Shown: positions 1-8,533, numbered from the stretch's first letter. The stretch: DNA of 64,000 bases from DASYQD01 sp036005845 (GCA_036005845.1 DASYQD010000144.1:1-64000); one strand, 5' to 3'. The notes: a model not told the origin generated them from the sequence alone. A program made the numbers and translations.

Positions 1-54
1 CCGCTAGTGCCGCGCACCGACCTACGCCGGCTCGCGGCCGAGAGATTCGCATGA
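1..54 (+). CDS. C-terminal end of an upstream gene (partial)
   Basis: An open frame from the window edge ends at a TGA (52-54) that overlaps the ATG of the next gene as ATGA. Only 17 codons are visible, ending ...LRRLAAERFA. The overlap and the dense operon downstream suggest this is the true end of another polysaccharide-cluster gene, but no family can be assigned from so short a piece. Confidence 0.45.
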   Translation, partial: PLVPRTDLRRLAAERFA

Positions 55-1106
55 CGGACCGCGGCGCGGAGCGCGCGCCGTCCGCAGCGCAACCGAGCGC
101 AACGCCGGCCGCGCCGGACCGGGCTCGCGACCTCGAGGATCTACCTGCAACTCCGCCCGCGAACGGTGGGCCAAGGAGCGACGAAGCGCCCGCGCTGTCC
201 ATGGTCGTCGTGCACTGGCGCGCGGAGAAGGACCTTGCAGCGCTGCTCGATGTGGTGCCTGAAGACCCGCGCTTCGAAGTCGTCGTGGTCGACAACAGCG
301 GCGGAGCAGAGCTTCCGCCGGCGTCTCGCGCGAAGCTCGTGCGTCCCTTCGCGAACCTCGGTTTTGGCGGCGGCGCCAACCTCGGTGCCAGCGTCGCCGC
401 GGCTCCCCTGCTGCTCGTCGCCAACCCCGACGTGCGGCCGGAGGCCGGCGCGCTGACGTCGCTCATCGACGGCTTCCATGCGCTGCCGGAGGCGGCCGGC
501 CTCGCACCGCGACTGTTGGGAGCCGATGGCACCCCGCAGACGGCGTGGCAGCTGCGCGACTTGCCGCGACCTGCACAGCTCCTGCAGCACGGCCTGTTTC
601 GCGATGCGGGACGCGGCGCCGCTGGCGAGCCCGCCGCGGGCAGTCCCATCGCTCAACCCGCCGCCGCCGCGCTCGCCCTGCGGCGCTCGGCATGGGAACG
701 ACTCGGTGGCTTCGACTCGACGTTTCATCCGGCTTGGTTCGAAGACGTCGACCTAGCGCGGCGACTGGCGGCCGCCGGGGGCACGATCGCGTATTGGCCG
801 GCCGCCGCTTTTCGCCACGGTCTCGGCGGCAGTGTCGCGCCGCTCGGTTACGGAGCCTTTCTCTGGCACTACCACCGCAACCTCGGCCGCTACCTGCGCA
901 AGCACCACGGACCCGCGTCGGCGACGGCGGCACGCGTGGTGCTGGTCGTCGGTGCCGCGCTGCGCGCGCTCGTTCTACCGCTCCGGCGGCCCCGTCGCGC
1001 GCGCAGCAGAGGCGAGGCCCTCGGTGGGCTTGCAGTCGTGGGGCTGGGCGCGCTCACCAACTGGCGCCGCCCTCGCCGGCTCGCGCATGTGGAGCGCAGC
1101 CAGTGA
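51..1106 (+). CDS. Family 2 glycosyltransferase, rhamnosyltransferase-like
   Basis: Predicted cytoplasmic GT-A glycosyltransferase that adds a sugar during surface polysaccharide assembly. The protein is 351 aa. After an Ala/Pro-rich N-terminal stretch of about 48 residues, the fold starts at a VVVHW strand and continues with VVVVDNSGG, the NPD nucleotide-sugar/metal motif near residue 125 and FEDVDLARRL near residue 228, the usual ED acceptor-side motif of the RfbF/WcaA-type GT2 group. The C-terminus is basic (RRPRR). The start at 51 is the overlapping ATGA; a start at a later Met (198, just before VVVHW) would remove the low-complexity leader. It overlaps the next gene as GTGA. Donor and acceptor cannot be read from the sequence. 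Confidence 0.85.
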   Translation: MTDRGAERAPSAAQPSATPAAPDRARDLEDLPATPPANGGPRSDEAPALSMVVVHWRAEKDLAALLDVVPEDPRFEVVVVDNSGGAELPPASRAKLVRPFANLGFGGGANLGASVAAAPLLLVANPDVRPEAGALTSLIDGFHALPEAAGLAPRLLGADGTPQTAWQLRDLPRPAQLLQHGLFRDAGRGAAGEPAAGSPIAQPAAAALALRRSAWERLGGFDSTFHPAWFEDVDLARRLAAAGGTIAYWPAAAFRHGLGGSVAPLGYGAFLWHYHRNLGRYLRKHHGPASATAARVVLVVGAALRALVLPLRRPRRARSRGEALGGLAVVGLGALTNWRRPRRLAHVERSQ

Positions 1107-2200
1107 GCACGCCCGAAGAGACTTCGCCGACGGTGGTGAGCCAAGCGCCGGCTTCATCGGCGACCGCGCTACCGGTTGCGTCCGCCGCAGTGCAAGCCGT
1201 ACCCGTCGCGATCCTGATCGTCACGCACGACGACGCGGGCGACCTGCCGGCTTGCCTCGCCGCGATCGCCGCCCTCTCGCCGGCCGCGGCCGAGCTGGTG
1301 GTGGTCGACTGCGCGAGCACCGATGACAGCGCCGCCGTGGCGCGCCGCCACTGGCCGCCGGGCCTTGCCGGCGAGGTGGTGCCGCTGCCCGACAACCGCG
1401 GCTTCGCCGGCGGCATGAACGTCGCGCTGAAAAAGAGCGGCGCGCCGTGGGTGCTGTCGCTCAACGCGGACGCGCGGCCGACCCACGATTACCTGCTGCA
1501 TCTGCTCGCACGCGGCGAAGCGCCGCGAGTGGGCGCCGTGACCGGCCGCCTGGTGCGACCGCCGGCCGCCGACGGCACGCGCCGCCTCGACGCGTGCGGC
1601 ATGCGGCTCACCCCCGCCTGGCGCCACCACGACCGCGGTTCAGGCGCGCTCGACCACGGCCAATTCGCGGTGCCGCAGCGCGTCTTCGGCGGCACGGGCG
1701 CGGCGACGCTCTGGCGGCGCGAGGCACTGCTCGACGTCGCCCTCGACGGCGAGGTGTTCGACGAGCGCTTCCACAGCTTCCGCGAGGACGCCGAGCTCTG
1801 CTTCCGCCTCCGCGAGCGGCGCTGGGAGGTGCTCTACGAGCCGGCGGCGATCTGCGAGCATCGCCGCGTCAACCTGCCGTCGCGCCGCGCCGCGATGCCG
1901 GCCGCGGTCAACCGCCACTCGCTCAAGAACCGCTACCTGCTGCGGCTCTACCACCAGACCCTCGGCAACCTCGTCTGGACGCTGCCCTTCGCGTTCTTCC
2001 GCGATCTGCAGGCGCTGCTCTGGGTGCTGCTCTTCGAGCGCTCATCGCTGCCCGCGTACTCGTGGTTGTGGGCACACCGCCGCGAGCTGCTCGCGCGCCG
2101 CCGCGCCATCCAGTCGCGGCGCACGGCGGACTGGTGGGAGGTCGAGCGCTGGTTCGTACGCGACGCCGTCGAGCTGGGCAGCGGGAGCGATTCGCGATGA
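1103..2200 (+). CDS. Family 2 glycosyltransferase
   Basis: Second GT2 of the cluster, 365 aa. The frame stays open far upstream, but the GTG at 1103 overlaps the previous stop (GTGA) and follows a GGAG, so it is chosen. GT-A features: ILIVTHDD strand, DCASTDDS, NRGFAGGMN (the typical glycine-rich segment of this subgroup), NADARP near residue 118 and FREDAELCFRLR near 227. A hydrophobic/amphipathic segment (LVWTLPFAFFRDLQALLWVLLF) near residues 289-310 could tether it to the membrane. It resembles rhamnosyl- or GalNAc-type transferases; specificity is unknown. It ends in an ATGA overlap with the GT4 gene. Confidence 0.85.
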   Translation: MSTPEETSPTVVSQAPASSATALPVASAAVQAVPVAILIVTHDDAGDLPACLAAIAALSPAAAELVVVDCASTDDSAAVARRHWPPGLAGEVVPLPDNRGFAGGMNVALKKSGAPWVLSLNADARPTHDYLLHLLARGEAPRVGAVTGRLVRPPAADGTRRLDACGMRLTPAWRHHDRGSGALDHGQFAVPQRVFGGTGAATLWRREALLDVALDGEVFDERFHSFREDAELCFRLRERRWEVLYEPAAICEHRRVNLPSRRAAMPAAVNRHSLKNRYLLRLYHQTLGNLVWTLPFAFFRDLQALLWVLLFERSSLPAYSWLWAHRRELLARRRAIQSRRTADWWEVERWFVRDAVELGSGSDSR

Positions 2201-3309
2201 CCACGCGTCCCCTGCGCGTCGCCCTGATCGGCAGCCGCGGCATCCCCGCCCGCTACGGCGGTTACGAGACGCTCTGCGACGAGCTCGCGGGACGGCTCAC
2301 CGCGCGCGGCTTCGCCGTCACCGTGTACTGCCGATCGCACTACACGCCGCGCCGCCTCGCCTCGCACCGCGGCGCGCGGCTCGTCGTGCTGCCGACGCTG
2401 CCGACCAAGCACCTCGACACGCCGGTGCACACCTTTCTCGCCTGCCTGCACGCCGCGACCGAGGGCTACGACGCCGCCCTCGTCGTCAACTCCGCCAACG
2501 CCCTCTTCGTGCCGCTGCTCGGCCTCGCCGGCACTCCGGCCGCGCTGCACGTCGACGGCATCGAGCGCCGGCGCGGCAAGTGGGGACCGTTCGGGCGCGC
2601 CGTCTACGCGCTCTCCGAGCGGCTTGCCGGCATGGTGGCCGACGTGGTGATCTCCGACGCCGAGGTCATTCGCGACCACTACCGCGAGCGCTACGGCCTC
2701 GACACCGAGCTCCTCACCTACGGCGTCGATCCGGTGCCGCCCCTAGGGCGCGCCACGCTCGAGCGGCTCGGCCTCGTCGAGCGCGGCTACGCGCTCTACG
2801 TCTCGCGCTTCGAGCCGGAGAACAACCCGCACCGCGTGGTCGAGGCCTACCGCGGCGTCGGCGGCGAGATGCCGCTCGTGATGGTCGGCGATGCGCCCTA
2901 CGCCTCCTCGTTCATCGCCTCCTTCCGCAACGGTGCCGACCCGCGCGTGCTCTTCCCCGGCGCCATCTACGGCGAGGGCTACCGCGAGCTGCTGGCGCAT
3001 GCGTGGGTCTACGTGCACGCCACCGAGGTGGGCGGCACGCATCCGGCGCTCGTCGAGGCGATGGGCTACGGCAATTGTCTCGTGGTCAACGACACGCCCG
3101 AGAACCGCGAAGTGGCGGGCGAGGCGGGCACCTTCTTCCGCGCCGGCCGGCCGGCGAGCCTCGGCGAGGCCCTGGAGCGCCTGCGCCGCGACCCGGCGGA
3201 AGTCGCCCGCCGGCGCCGCCTCGCCGCCGAGCGCGCCCGCCAGCGCTACGACTGGGAGAAGGTGGCCGACGGCTACGCGGCGCTGCTGCGGCGAATGGCC
3301 CGGCGCTGA
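2197..3309 (+). CDS. DUF1972/GT4 glycosyltransferase, rhamnosyltransferase-like
   Basis: GT-B fold glycosyltransferase of 370 aa. The N-terminal GSRGIPARYGGYET stretch (residues 12-25) is the signature of the DUF1972 group, which includes WchF-like beta-1,4-rhamnosyltransferases. The C-terminal Rossmann domain carries YVSRFEPENN, FPGAIYGEGYRELLAHAWVYVH, and the GT4 E-x7-E region at HPALVEAMGYG. The start ATG overlaps the preceding stop (ATGA). It probably acts on an undecaprenyl-linked intermediate at the cytoplasmic face of the membrane. The rhamnosyl assignment rests on family similarity only. Confidence 0.88.
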   Translation: MTTRPLRVALIGSRGIPARYGGYETLCDELAGRLTARGFAVTVYCRSHYTPRRLASHRGARLVVLPTLPTKHLDTPVHTFLACLHAATEGYDAALVVNSANALFVPLLGLAGTPAALHVDGIERRRGKWGPFGRAVYALSERLAGMVADVVISDAEVIRDHYRERYGLDTELLTYGVDPVPPLGRATLERLGLVERGYALYVSRFEPENNPHRVVEAYRGVGGEMPLVMVGDAPYASSFIASFRNGADPRVLFPGAIYGEGYRELLAHAWVYVHATEVGGTHPALVEAMGYGNCLVVNDTPENREVAGEAGTFFRAGRPASLGEALERLRRDPAEVARRRRLAAERARQRYDWEKVADGYAALLRRMARR

Positions 3310-3439
3310 GGGCGACTCTTACCGTCTGACGGCCGATGCCGACCGGTTCAGGGCCGCCGACGGCCGGGCGTAATAAAATCGTGACGGTTTCGTCGTTCCC
3401 TCCGTAGAACGGAGAGCCGCTACTCCCCAAACCGGACCC

Positions 3440-4945
3440 ATGCTCAAGGAACGGGCCCGCCTCCTCAACGTCTCGGTCTTCAGCATCGACCTCGCCCTGG
3501 TGGCGGTGGCGTTCATCGCCGCCCACTGGGTGCGCAGCGTCGTGCTGCCGTCGCTCGCCCACGGCTCGTTCCCGAGCGAGCTTTACGCGCTGCGCTTCTA
3601 CCTGCCGCTCCTGCCGGTGGCGCTCTCGGTGTGGGGGCTGCTGCTGCTGCGCTTCCGCCGCTACCGCTCGCACCGCACGACGCCGCTCTTGCGCGAGGCG
3701 TGGGAGGTGGTGCAGGTCAGCGGCGCCGCCACCGTCACCTTCACGCTCCTCCTCTACGTGCTGCGCCTCGACGAGCGCATGCTGCCGCAGGATCGCGTCA
3801 GCCGCGCCTGGCTGCTGCTCTTCGCCGCCATCGCCTGCCTGCTGCTGCTGGCGGAGAAGGTGCTGCTGCGAGTGGTGGCGCGCTACGTGCGCAGCCGCGG
3901 CCTCAACTACCGCACGCTGTTGCTGGTCGGCACCGGTCCGTCGGCACTGGCCCTGGCGCGGAAGATCGCCGAGCACGCGTGGTGGGGCTTCCGGCTGATC
4001 GGCTGCGTCGAGGTCAGTCCGAGCAGCGAGTCGAACACGAGCGCCGACGTTGCGAGCAGCGGCGGCGCCGCGCGCCGCGCGATCGGTGGCCTGCCGATTC
4101 TCGGCCACGTGGAGGACGTGCCGCGCATCCTGCAGGACCTGGTCGTCGACGACGTCGTCTTCGCCGTCGGCCGCCGCGAGCTCGAAGGTCTCGACAAGCT
4201 CTACGAGGCGCTCCACGAGCAGGGCATCCGCACCTTCTTCTCGCTCGACTTCTTTCCTCACGAGCAGGCGAAGGCGGAGATCACCGAGATCGACGGCATC
4301 CCGCTGCTCACCTACGCCAACGCGCCGACCAACCCGCTGCTGCTGGCCTCGAAGCGGGCGCTCGACGTAGCGCTGTCGTCGCTCATCCTGCTGCTGGCGC
4401 TGCCGATCATCGTGCTGGTGGCGATCGCCGTGCGGCTCACCTCTGGAGGAGCAGGCGGCAACGTGCTGTTCCGGCAGACGCGGTGCGGTTTGAACGGGCG
4501 TCGCTTCACGCTCTACAAGTTCCGCACCATGACCGCCGACGCCGAGGAACGGCTGGCCGAGCTGCAGCACCTCAACGAGATGGACGGTCCGGTGTTCAAG
4601 GTGCGCGACGACCCGCGGGTGACGCGCGTCGGGCGCGTGCTGCGCAAGTTCAGCCTCGACGAGCTGCCGCAGCTGTGGAACGTGCTGCGCGGCGACATGA
4701 GCCTCGTCGGGCCGCGGCCGCCGATCCCCGAGGAGGTGGCGCGCTACGAGCGCTGGCAGCGGCGGCGACTGTCGATGAAGCCGGGGCTGACGTGCCTGTG
4801 GCAGGTCAACGGCCGCAACGAGCTCGACTTCGGGAGCTGGATCGAGCTCGACCTGCAGTACATCGACAGTTGGTCGCTCTCACTCGACCTCAAGATCCTG
4901 CTCAAGACCATCCCCGTAGTGCTGAGCGGACGCGGGGCGTCCTGA
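3440..4945 (+). CDS. Polyprenyl glycosylphosphotransferase (initiating sugar transferase)
   Basis: Integral membrane enzyme (501 aa) that should start repeat-unit assembly by moving a sugar-1-phosphate from a nucleotide sugar to undecaprenyl phosphate. The N-terminal half has four to five hydrophobic helices (about residues 12-30, 50-72, 92-112, 120-142) followed by a CoA-binding-like Rossmann domain (LLVGTGPSALALA). The C-terminal bacterial sugar transferase domain starts with a membrane-re-entrant helix (RALDVALSSLILLLALP), then LYKFRTM, DDPRVTRVGRVLRKFSLDE(LPQ) and MSLVGPRPP, the diagnostic motifs. It is preceded by a 130-base gap with an AT-rich TAATAAAAT stretch (3371-3379) that could be a -10 region; no good -35 is visible. 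Confidence 0.93.
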   Translation: MLKERARLLNVSVFSIDLALVAVAFIAAHWVRSVVLPSLAHGSFPSELYALRFYLPLLPVALSVWGLLLLRFRRYRSHRTTPLLREAWEVVQVSGAATVTFTLLLYVLRLDERMLPQDRVSRAWLLLFAAIACLLLLAEKVLLRVVARYVRSRGLNYRTLLLVGTGPSALALARKIAEHAWWGFRLIGCVEVSPSSESNTSADVASSGGAARRAIGGLPILGHVEDVPRILQDLVVDDVVFAVGRRELEGLDKLYEALHEQGIRTFFSLDFFPHEQAKAEITEIDGIPLLTYANAPTNPLLLASKRALDVALSSLILLLALPIIVLVAIAVRLTSGGAGGNVLFRQTRCGLNGRRFTLYKFRTMTADAEERLAELQHLNEMDGPVFKVRDDPRVTRVGRVLRKFSLDELPQLWNVLRGDMSLVGPRPPIPEEVARYERWQRRRLSMKPGLTCLWQVNGRNELDFGSWIELDLQYIDSWSLSLDLKILLKTIPVVLSGRGAS

Positions 4946-6126
4946 CGACTCCTTCTCCGCTCCTTCTCCACGTCGGCTGCGGCGATCAGCGGCTCGACGG
5001 TTGGGTGAACGTCGACCGCCAGGAGCTGCCGTCGGTGGACGTCGTCGTCGACGTCACCGCCGGCCTGCCGTTCGACGACGCGGCGGCGCTCTTCGCCGAG
5101 CACTTCCTGGAGCACCTGCCGCTCGACGAGGCGCTCGCCTTCTTGCTCGAGGCGCATCGCGTGCTGGCGGCGGACGGCCGCCTTCGGCTGTCGACGCCGA
5201 ACCTCGACTGGGTGCTGGCGACGCAGGATCCCCGCGCGCGCGCCAACGCCGCGTCCGCGGCGCTGTGCCTCAACCGCGCCTTCTACGGCTGGTCGCATCG
5301 CTTTCTCTGGAACCAGCCGCTACTCGCCGAGGCGCTCGCCGCCGCCGGCTTCGTCGACCTGCGCTGGTGCCGGCACGGCGAGAGCGAGTGGGAGCCCTTC
5401 CGCGGTCTCGAGCGGCACGAGCCCTACGACGACGCGGCCGACCTGCCGCACGTGCTGATCGTCGAGGCGCAAAAAGGGCCGCCGCAGCCGGCGCGGCTCG
5501 CCGCCTTCCGGCGGCTGCTGCGCGACGAGTTCCTGGAGCTCGTGCGGCCGCGCGGCTGGGCGATCGATCCCGCGCGCAGTGCCGTGGTCGCCCACCTCTA
5601 CGTTGCCGGGCCGCTGCGGCCGCTGGTGCGCGAGCACGTCATCCGCGCGGCGTGGGTGGGCGGCTCCGTGCAGCTCTCTCCCGAAGCGCCCGAGGAGTCG
5701 AACGTCACCGTCGACGTCGACACGCGGCATCTCCTCGTCGACGAGCCGACGATGCGCGCGCTCGGGCGTCAGTCGCGACTACCGCGTTGGTTTCGACGAC
5801 GCGTCGAAGCGCAGCTGCGCGGGCACGGTTACCTCGACGTCGAGCGCTGGCCGCTGATCCGCTTTCGATCGTGCTCGCTCCACCGCCGACCGGGCGGCGG
5901 TGTGACCGTGAGCGGCGAGCTCGAGCTGCTCGGACGCTCGGTGCCGCTACAGCTCGACGTGCAAACGACTTTCGAGGGCGATGCTTGGCGGGCGCAGGGG
6001 CAGGTCGTGCTCGACACTCGAGCCGTCGGACTTCCAACGTGGAAGCTCGCGGGCGGTCTCCTCCATGCCACCACGGCCATGCGCATCGACGTCGATCTCC
6101 ACGCCACGCCGGTGAACCCGACGTAG
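4942..6126 (+). CDS. SAM-dependent methyltransferase fused to a YceI-like domain
   Basis: A two-domain protein of about 394 aa. Residues 9-170 are a class I methyltransferase with an LHVGCG motif I, a NVDRQE acidic loop, EHFLEHLPLDEA and RVLAADGRLRLSTPNLDW, the pattern of the EHLEHL-type predicted methyltransferases found in polysaccharide clusters. From about residue 205 (WAIDPARSAVV) to the end it matches the YceI lipocalin-like fold: REHVIRA, YLDVERWPLIRFRS and SGELELLGRSVPL are its typical segments. No signal peptide is seen, so this YceI domain would be cytoplasmic. No ATG or GTG lies near the domain start; the CTG at 4942 overlaps the previous stop as CTGA and is the likeliest start, which is uncertain. 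Known YceI proteins bind polyisoprenoids. Confidence 0.75.
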   Translation: MTTPSPLLLHVGCGDQRLDGWVNVDRQELPSVDVVVDVTAGLPFDDAAALFAEHFLEHLPLDEALAFLLEAHRVLAADGRLRLSTPNLDWVLATQDPRARANAASAALCLNRAFYGWSHRFLWNQPLLAEALAAAGFVDLRWCRHGESEWEPFRGLERHEPYDDAADLPHVLIVEAQKGPPQPARLAAFRRLLRDEFLELVRPRGWAIDPARSAVVAHLYVAGPLRPLVREHVIRAAWVGGSVQLSPEAPEESNVTVDVDTRHLLVDEPTMRALGRQSRLPRWFRRRVEAQLRGHGYLDVERWPLIRFRSCSLHRRPGGGVTVSGELELLGRSVPLQLDVQTTFEGDAWRAQGQVVLDTRAVGLPTWKLAGGLLHATTAMRIDVDLHATPVNPT

Positions 6127-6129
6127 CTC

Positions 6130-6150
6130 TGCCTTGCGACATGCAAGGCA
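6130..6150. terminator. Convergent intergenic hairpin
   Basis: A perfect 8-bp inverted repeat (TGCCTTGC / GCAAGGCA) with a 5-base loop sits in the 33-base gap between the convergent methyltransferase-YceI gene and pdxA. The position fits a bidirectional terminator, though no T-tract follows on either strand. Confidence 0.45.
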
Positions 6151-6159
6151 CGGGAAGGC

Positions 6160-7233
6160 TTACGTGGCACTTCGCCGGCGCGGCAGGTCGCCGCGAACGA
6201 GCGCGACGGTGGTCGCGATCACGGCCCGCAGCGAGGAGTCGTCGGCGACGCCCCGGCCCGCGATGTCGAACGCCGTGCCGTGATCCACCGAGGTGCGCAG
6301 GTACGGCAGTCCCAACGTCCAGTTGGTCGCCTCGCCACGCGCCGCCGTCTTGACCGCGATAAGCCCCTGGTCGTGGTAGAGCGCCAGCACCCAGTCGCAG
6401 GCGCCGGCGCGGCAGCGGGCGAAGACGGCGTCGGGGCTCTCCGGACCGGTGACGTTCCAGCCGCGACGTTGCGCCTCCGCCACCGCAGGCGCGAGCGTCG
6501 TCGCCTCTTCATCGCCGAGCAAACCATCCTCGCCGGCGTGCGGGTTGAGGCCGGCAACGGCGATGCGGCCGCCGGCGTGGCGCACGAGGCAACCCAGGGC
6601 GGCGAGCACCGCCTCGCCGGTGACGCCGTCGAGCGCGCGCCGCAGCGGCTCGTGCACGGTGAGCAGCGCCACTTGCAGATCGGGCGCGAGAAACGCCATC
6701 AGGTAGTCGCGCCCGTAGCGCTCGAGGCCGCAGCCTGCCGCCAGGTAATCCGTGTGGCCGCGGAAGTCGGGCAGCAGGTGCCGCGCGATCGAAGCTTTCG
6801 ATACCGGCAGCGTCACCAGCGCGTCCGCGTCGCCCGCGCGCGTCAGCGCCACCGCTCGATCGAGCGCCGCTATCGCGCCGCGGGCATCCGCTGCTTCCGA
6901 GCGGCCAGGAACCACCGCGCGTGCTTCGCGCACTGGATCGAGCACCGCGATGCGGACGCCATCGGGATTCGCGCCCTCTTCGCCGCGCGCCGGCGCCCCA
7001 TCGACGAACGCCAGCCGCTCCCAACCCTCGGGCGCCAGGTGCCGCACCGCCTCGAGCGCCGCGCGCTCGGCGACGAACAGCAGCTCACAATCCTCGCGCG
7101 GCGGCCGCGCCGCCAATCGCAGCATCAGCTCGGGCCCGATCCCCGCCGGATCGCCCTGGCTCACCACCAGCCGCGGGCGCGCTGGACTTGGTGAGCGCGA
7201 CGCGAAGGCCGTCGCGCCGACACCCGCCGTCAA
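6160..7233 (-). CDS. pdxA: 4-hydroxythreonine-4-phosphate dehydrogenase
   Basis: PdxA oxidises 4-phosphohydroxy-L-threonine with NAD(P)+ in the DXP-dependent pathway to pyridoxal 5-phosphate; it is a cytoplasmic metal-dependent enzyme. The 357-aa protein has the family motifs in order: SQGDPAGIGPE near the N-terminus, TLPVSKASI, FRGHTDYLA, NPHAGEDGLLG, and LYHDQGLIAVK, plus SVDHGTAFDIAG near the end. His and Asp metal ligands lie within the HTDYLA, NPHAGE and YHDQG segments. The frame stays open upstream, but the TTG at 7233 overlaps the hfq stop (TTGA), so it is the likely, translationally coupled start; the length then fits the family (about 330-350 aa). Confidence 0.93.
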   Translation of the reverse strand: MTAGVGATAFASRSPSPARPRLVVSQGDPAGIGPELMLRLAARPPREDCELLFVAERAALEAVRHLAPEGWERLAFVDGAPARGEEGANPDGVRIAVLDPVREARAVVPGRSEAADARGAIAALDRAVALTRAGDADALVTLPVSKASIARHLLPDFRGHTDYLAAGCGLERYGRDYLMAFLAPDLQVALLTVHEPLRRALDGVTGEAVLAALGCLVRHAGGRIAVAGLNPHAGEDGLLGDEEATTLAPAVAEAQRRGWNVTGPESPDAVFARCRAGACDWVLALYHDQGLIAVKTAARGEATNWTLGLPYLRTSVDHGTAFDIAGRGVADDSSLRAVIATTVALVRGDLPRRRSAT

Positions 7234-7565
7234 CGCTCGTCCACGGACCGCGCCGGCCGCGGGCGGCGGCGCAGCTCCTCCTCCTTGAACATGTAGCGGA
7301 TGCTGTGCTTGGGGATGAGCAGGTTGGGGCCGTCGTGGCGGTTGACCTTGAGCGCCGACTTGTCGTACCACTCGATCCAGCCGTGCAGCTCCTGGCCGTC
7401 GACGAGCACCACCACCATCGGCGTCTTCGCCGCCATCTGCTTGAGGTAGTAGAACTCCTCGGCGTTGGTCTGCTCGGGCGGGCTCGATTTACGGCGCAGC
7501 GAGCGCGGCGCGGCGTCCTTCTTGAGCTCGGCGAGGTCGGGCCGGATCAGCTTTCGATTGGCCAT
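7230..7565 (-). CDS. hfq: Hfq-like RNA chaperone with N-terminal extension
   Basis: Small RNA-binding Sm-like protein of 111 aa, expected to form a hexameric ring that assists sRNA-mRNA pairing. Residues 37-95 form the Sm fold: YYLKQMAAKTPMVVVLVDGQ (Sm1), WIEWYDKSALKV, then LLIPKHSIRYMF, where KHSI corresponds to the YKHAI Sm2 motif of classical Hfq. It differs from E. coli Hfq in having a basic N-terminal extension of about 35 residues (LKK, RSLRRK) and a basic tail (RRRPRPARS). The start ATG at 7565 lies 19 bases inside the ricT gene, and its stop overlaps pdxA. The fold assignment is firm; chaperone function is inferred. Confidence 0.85.
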   Translation of the reverse strand: MANRKLIRPDLAELKKDAAPRSLRRKSSPPEQTNAEEFYYLKQMAAKTPMVVVLVDGQELHGWIEWYDKSALKVNRHDGPNLLIPKHSIRYMFKEEELRRRPRPARSVDER

Positions 7566-8323
7566 GAGGCTCCGTTTCCGTTCTCGCCGTCCCCGTCGAT
7601 CACCGGCAGCGTCGACGGCGGCGGTGTCCGGCGTTGCTTGTACTCCTCGTCCTCGTAGGCGAGGCAGCAGAGGAGCCGGCCGCACTGCCCGGAGATCTTC
7701 GACGGGTTGAGCGAGAGGTTCTGCCGCTTGGCCATTTGAATGGAGATCGGCCGGAAATCCTTCAGCCAAGTCGAGCAGCAGAGCGTGCGGCCGCAGACGC
7801 CGACACCGCCGAGCAAACGCGCCTCGTCGCGCGCGCCCACCTGCACCATGCGCACGCGCATGCCGAAGCGCCGCGAGAGGTCGCGCACGAGCTGGCGGAA
7901 GTCGACGCGGCCTTCGGACGTGAAGTAGAACGTCGCCTGGCCCTTGTAGAGCGGGAAGTCGACGCGCGACACCTTCATCTCGAGGCCGAGGTTCTTCGCC
8001 CGCTCCTGGCAGAAGCGCTTGCCGGTGGTCTCGTTGTCGCGCTGGCGTTCCCACGCCTTCACGTCGTCGTCGGCCGCCGTGCGCACCACCTTCAGCGCGC
8101 TGCTCTTCTGGCAAGGCTTGAAGGCCGGCATCGGCGACTTCTCGACCTTGCCCAGCGCCATGCCGTCCTGACGCTCGACGACGACCCTCTCGCCGCACGC
8201 GTAGATGGCGTCGCCCGTGGCGCAGAGGGTGAGGTTCGTCTCCTCACCGAAACGGACGCCGACGAAGGTGTTCTCCACCGCCGTCGACATGCCCTTGAAT
8301 TGACAACCGCCGCATCCACCCAT
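7547..8323 (-). CDS. ricT: PSP1/RicT family protein
   Basis: 258-aa PSP1-domain protein related to B. subtilis RicT (YaaT), a member of the Ric complex that modulates RNase Y-dependent mRNA processing. The N-terminus is cysteine-rich (MGGCGGCQF). The PSP1 core contains VGVRFGEE, VERQDGMALGKVEKS, LYKGQATFYFTSEGRVDFRQLVRDLSRRF and the conserved cysteine block GVCGRTLCCSTWLKDF followed by GQCGRLLCCLAYEDEEY, which in RicT contributes to Fe-S cluster binding. The start at 8323 keeps the Cys-rich N-terminus; Met12 at 8290 is an alternative. Its 3' end overlaps hfq by 19 bases, linking two RNA-metabolism genes in one operon. Confidence 0.9.
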   Translation of the reverse strand: MGGCGGCQFKGMSTAVENTFVGVRFGEETNLTLCATGDAIYACGERVVVERQDGMALGKVEKSPMPAFKPCQKSSALKVVRTAADDDVKAWERQRDNETTGKRFCQERAKNLGLEMKVSRVDFPLYKGQATFYFTSEGRVDFRQLVRDLSRRFGMRVRMVQVGARDEARLLGGVGVCGRTLCCSTWLKDFRPISIQMAKRQNLSLNPSKISGQCGRLLCCLAYEDEEYKQRRTPPPSTLPVIDGDGENGNGASWPIES

Positions 8324-8527
8324 GTTGGTTCCGGCCTATGGTTCAGAGGCGGTCTGGTTGGGATGCCCGGTGCGACGCGGCCCCGCCTCGGTGAGTGTTT
8401 TGGACTCGGTCGCGACTACTCGACTGCCGCTAACCTAAAGCCGCACAACGATCTGCAGCAGCCGAAGCAGTATCGCATCCGCCCGAGCGCCGGGTCAAAC
8501 AGAGCCTCTGAAGCCGGAGGCGCGATG

Positions 8528-8533
8528 TATACT
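8528..8533 (+). promoter_or_regulatory. -10 element placing transcription start at the antitoxin ATG
   Basis: TATACT, preceded by TG two bases upstream (TGTATACT), is a near-consensus -10 hexamer in a very GC-rich background. Its 3' end is 7 bases from the antitoxin ATG at 8541, so transcription would begin at or within a base of the start codon. No Shine-Dalgarno sequence is present in the preceding 20 bases. Together this predicts a leaderless mRNA. No convincing -35 is seen. Confidence 0.5.

Noticed and set aside
6165..6179. TGGCAC with GG-N10-GC spacing on the + strand, resembling a sigma54 promoter
   Set aside because: It lies inside the antisense of the pdxA 3' end and no + strand gene follows until 8541, so it is most likely chance.
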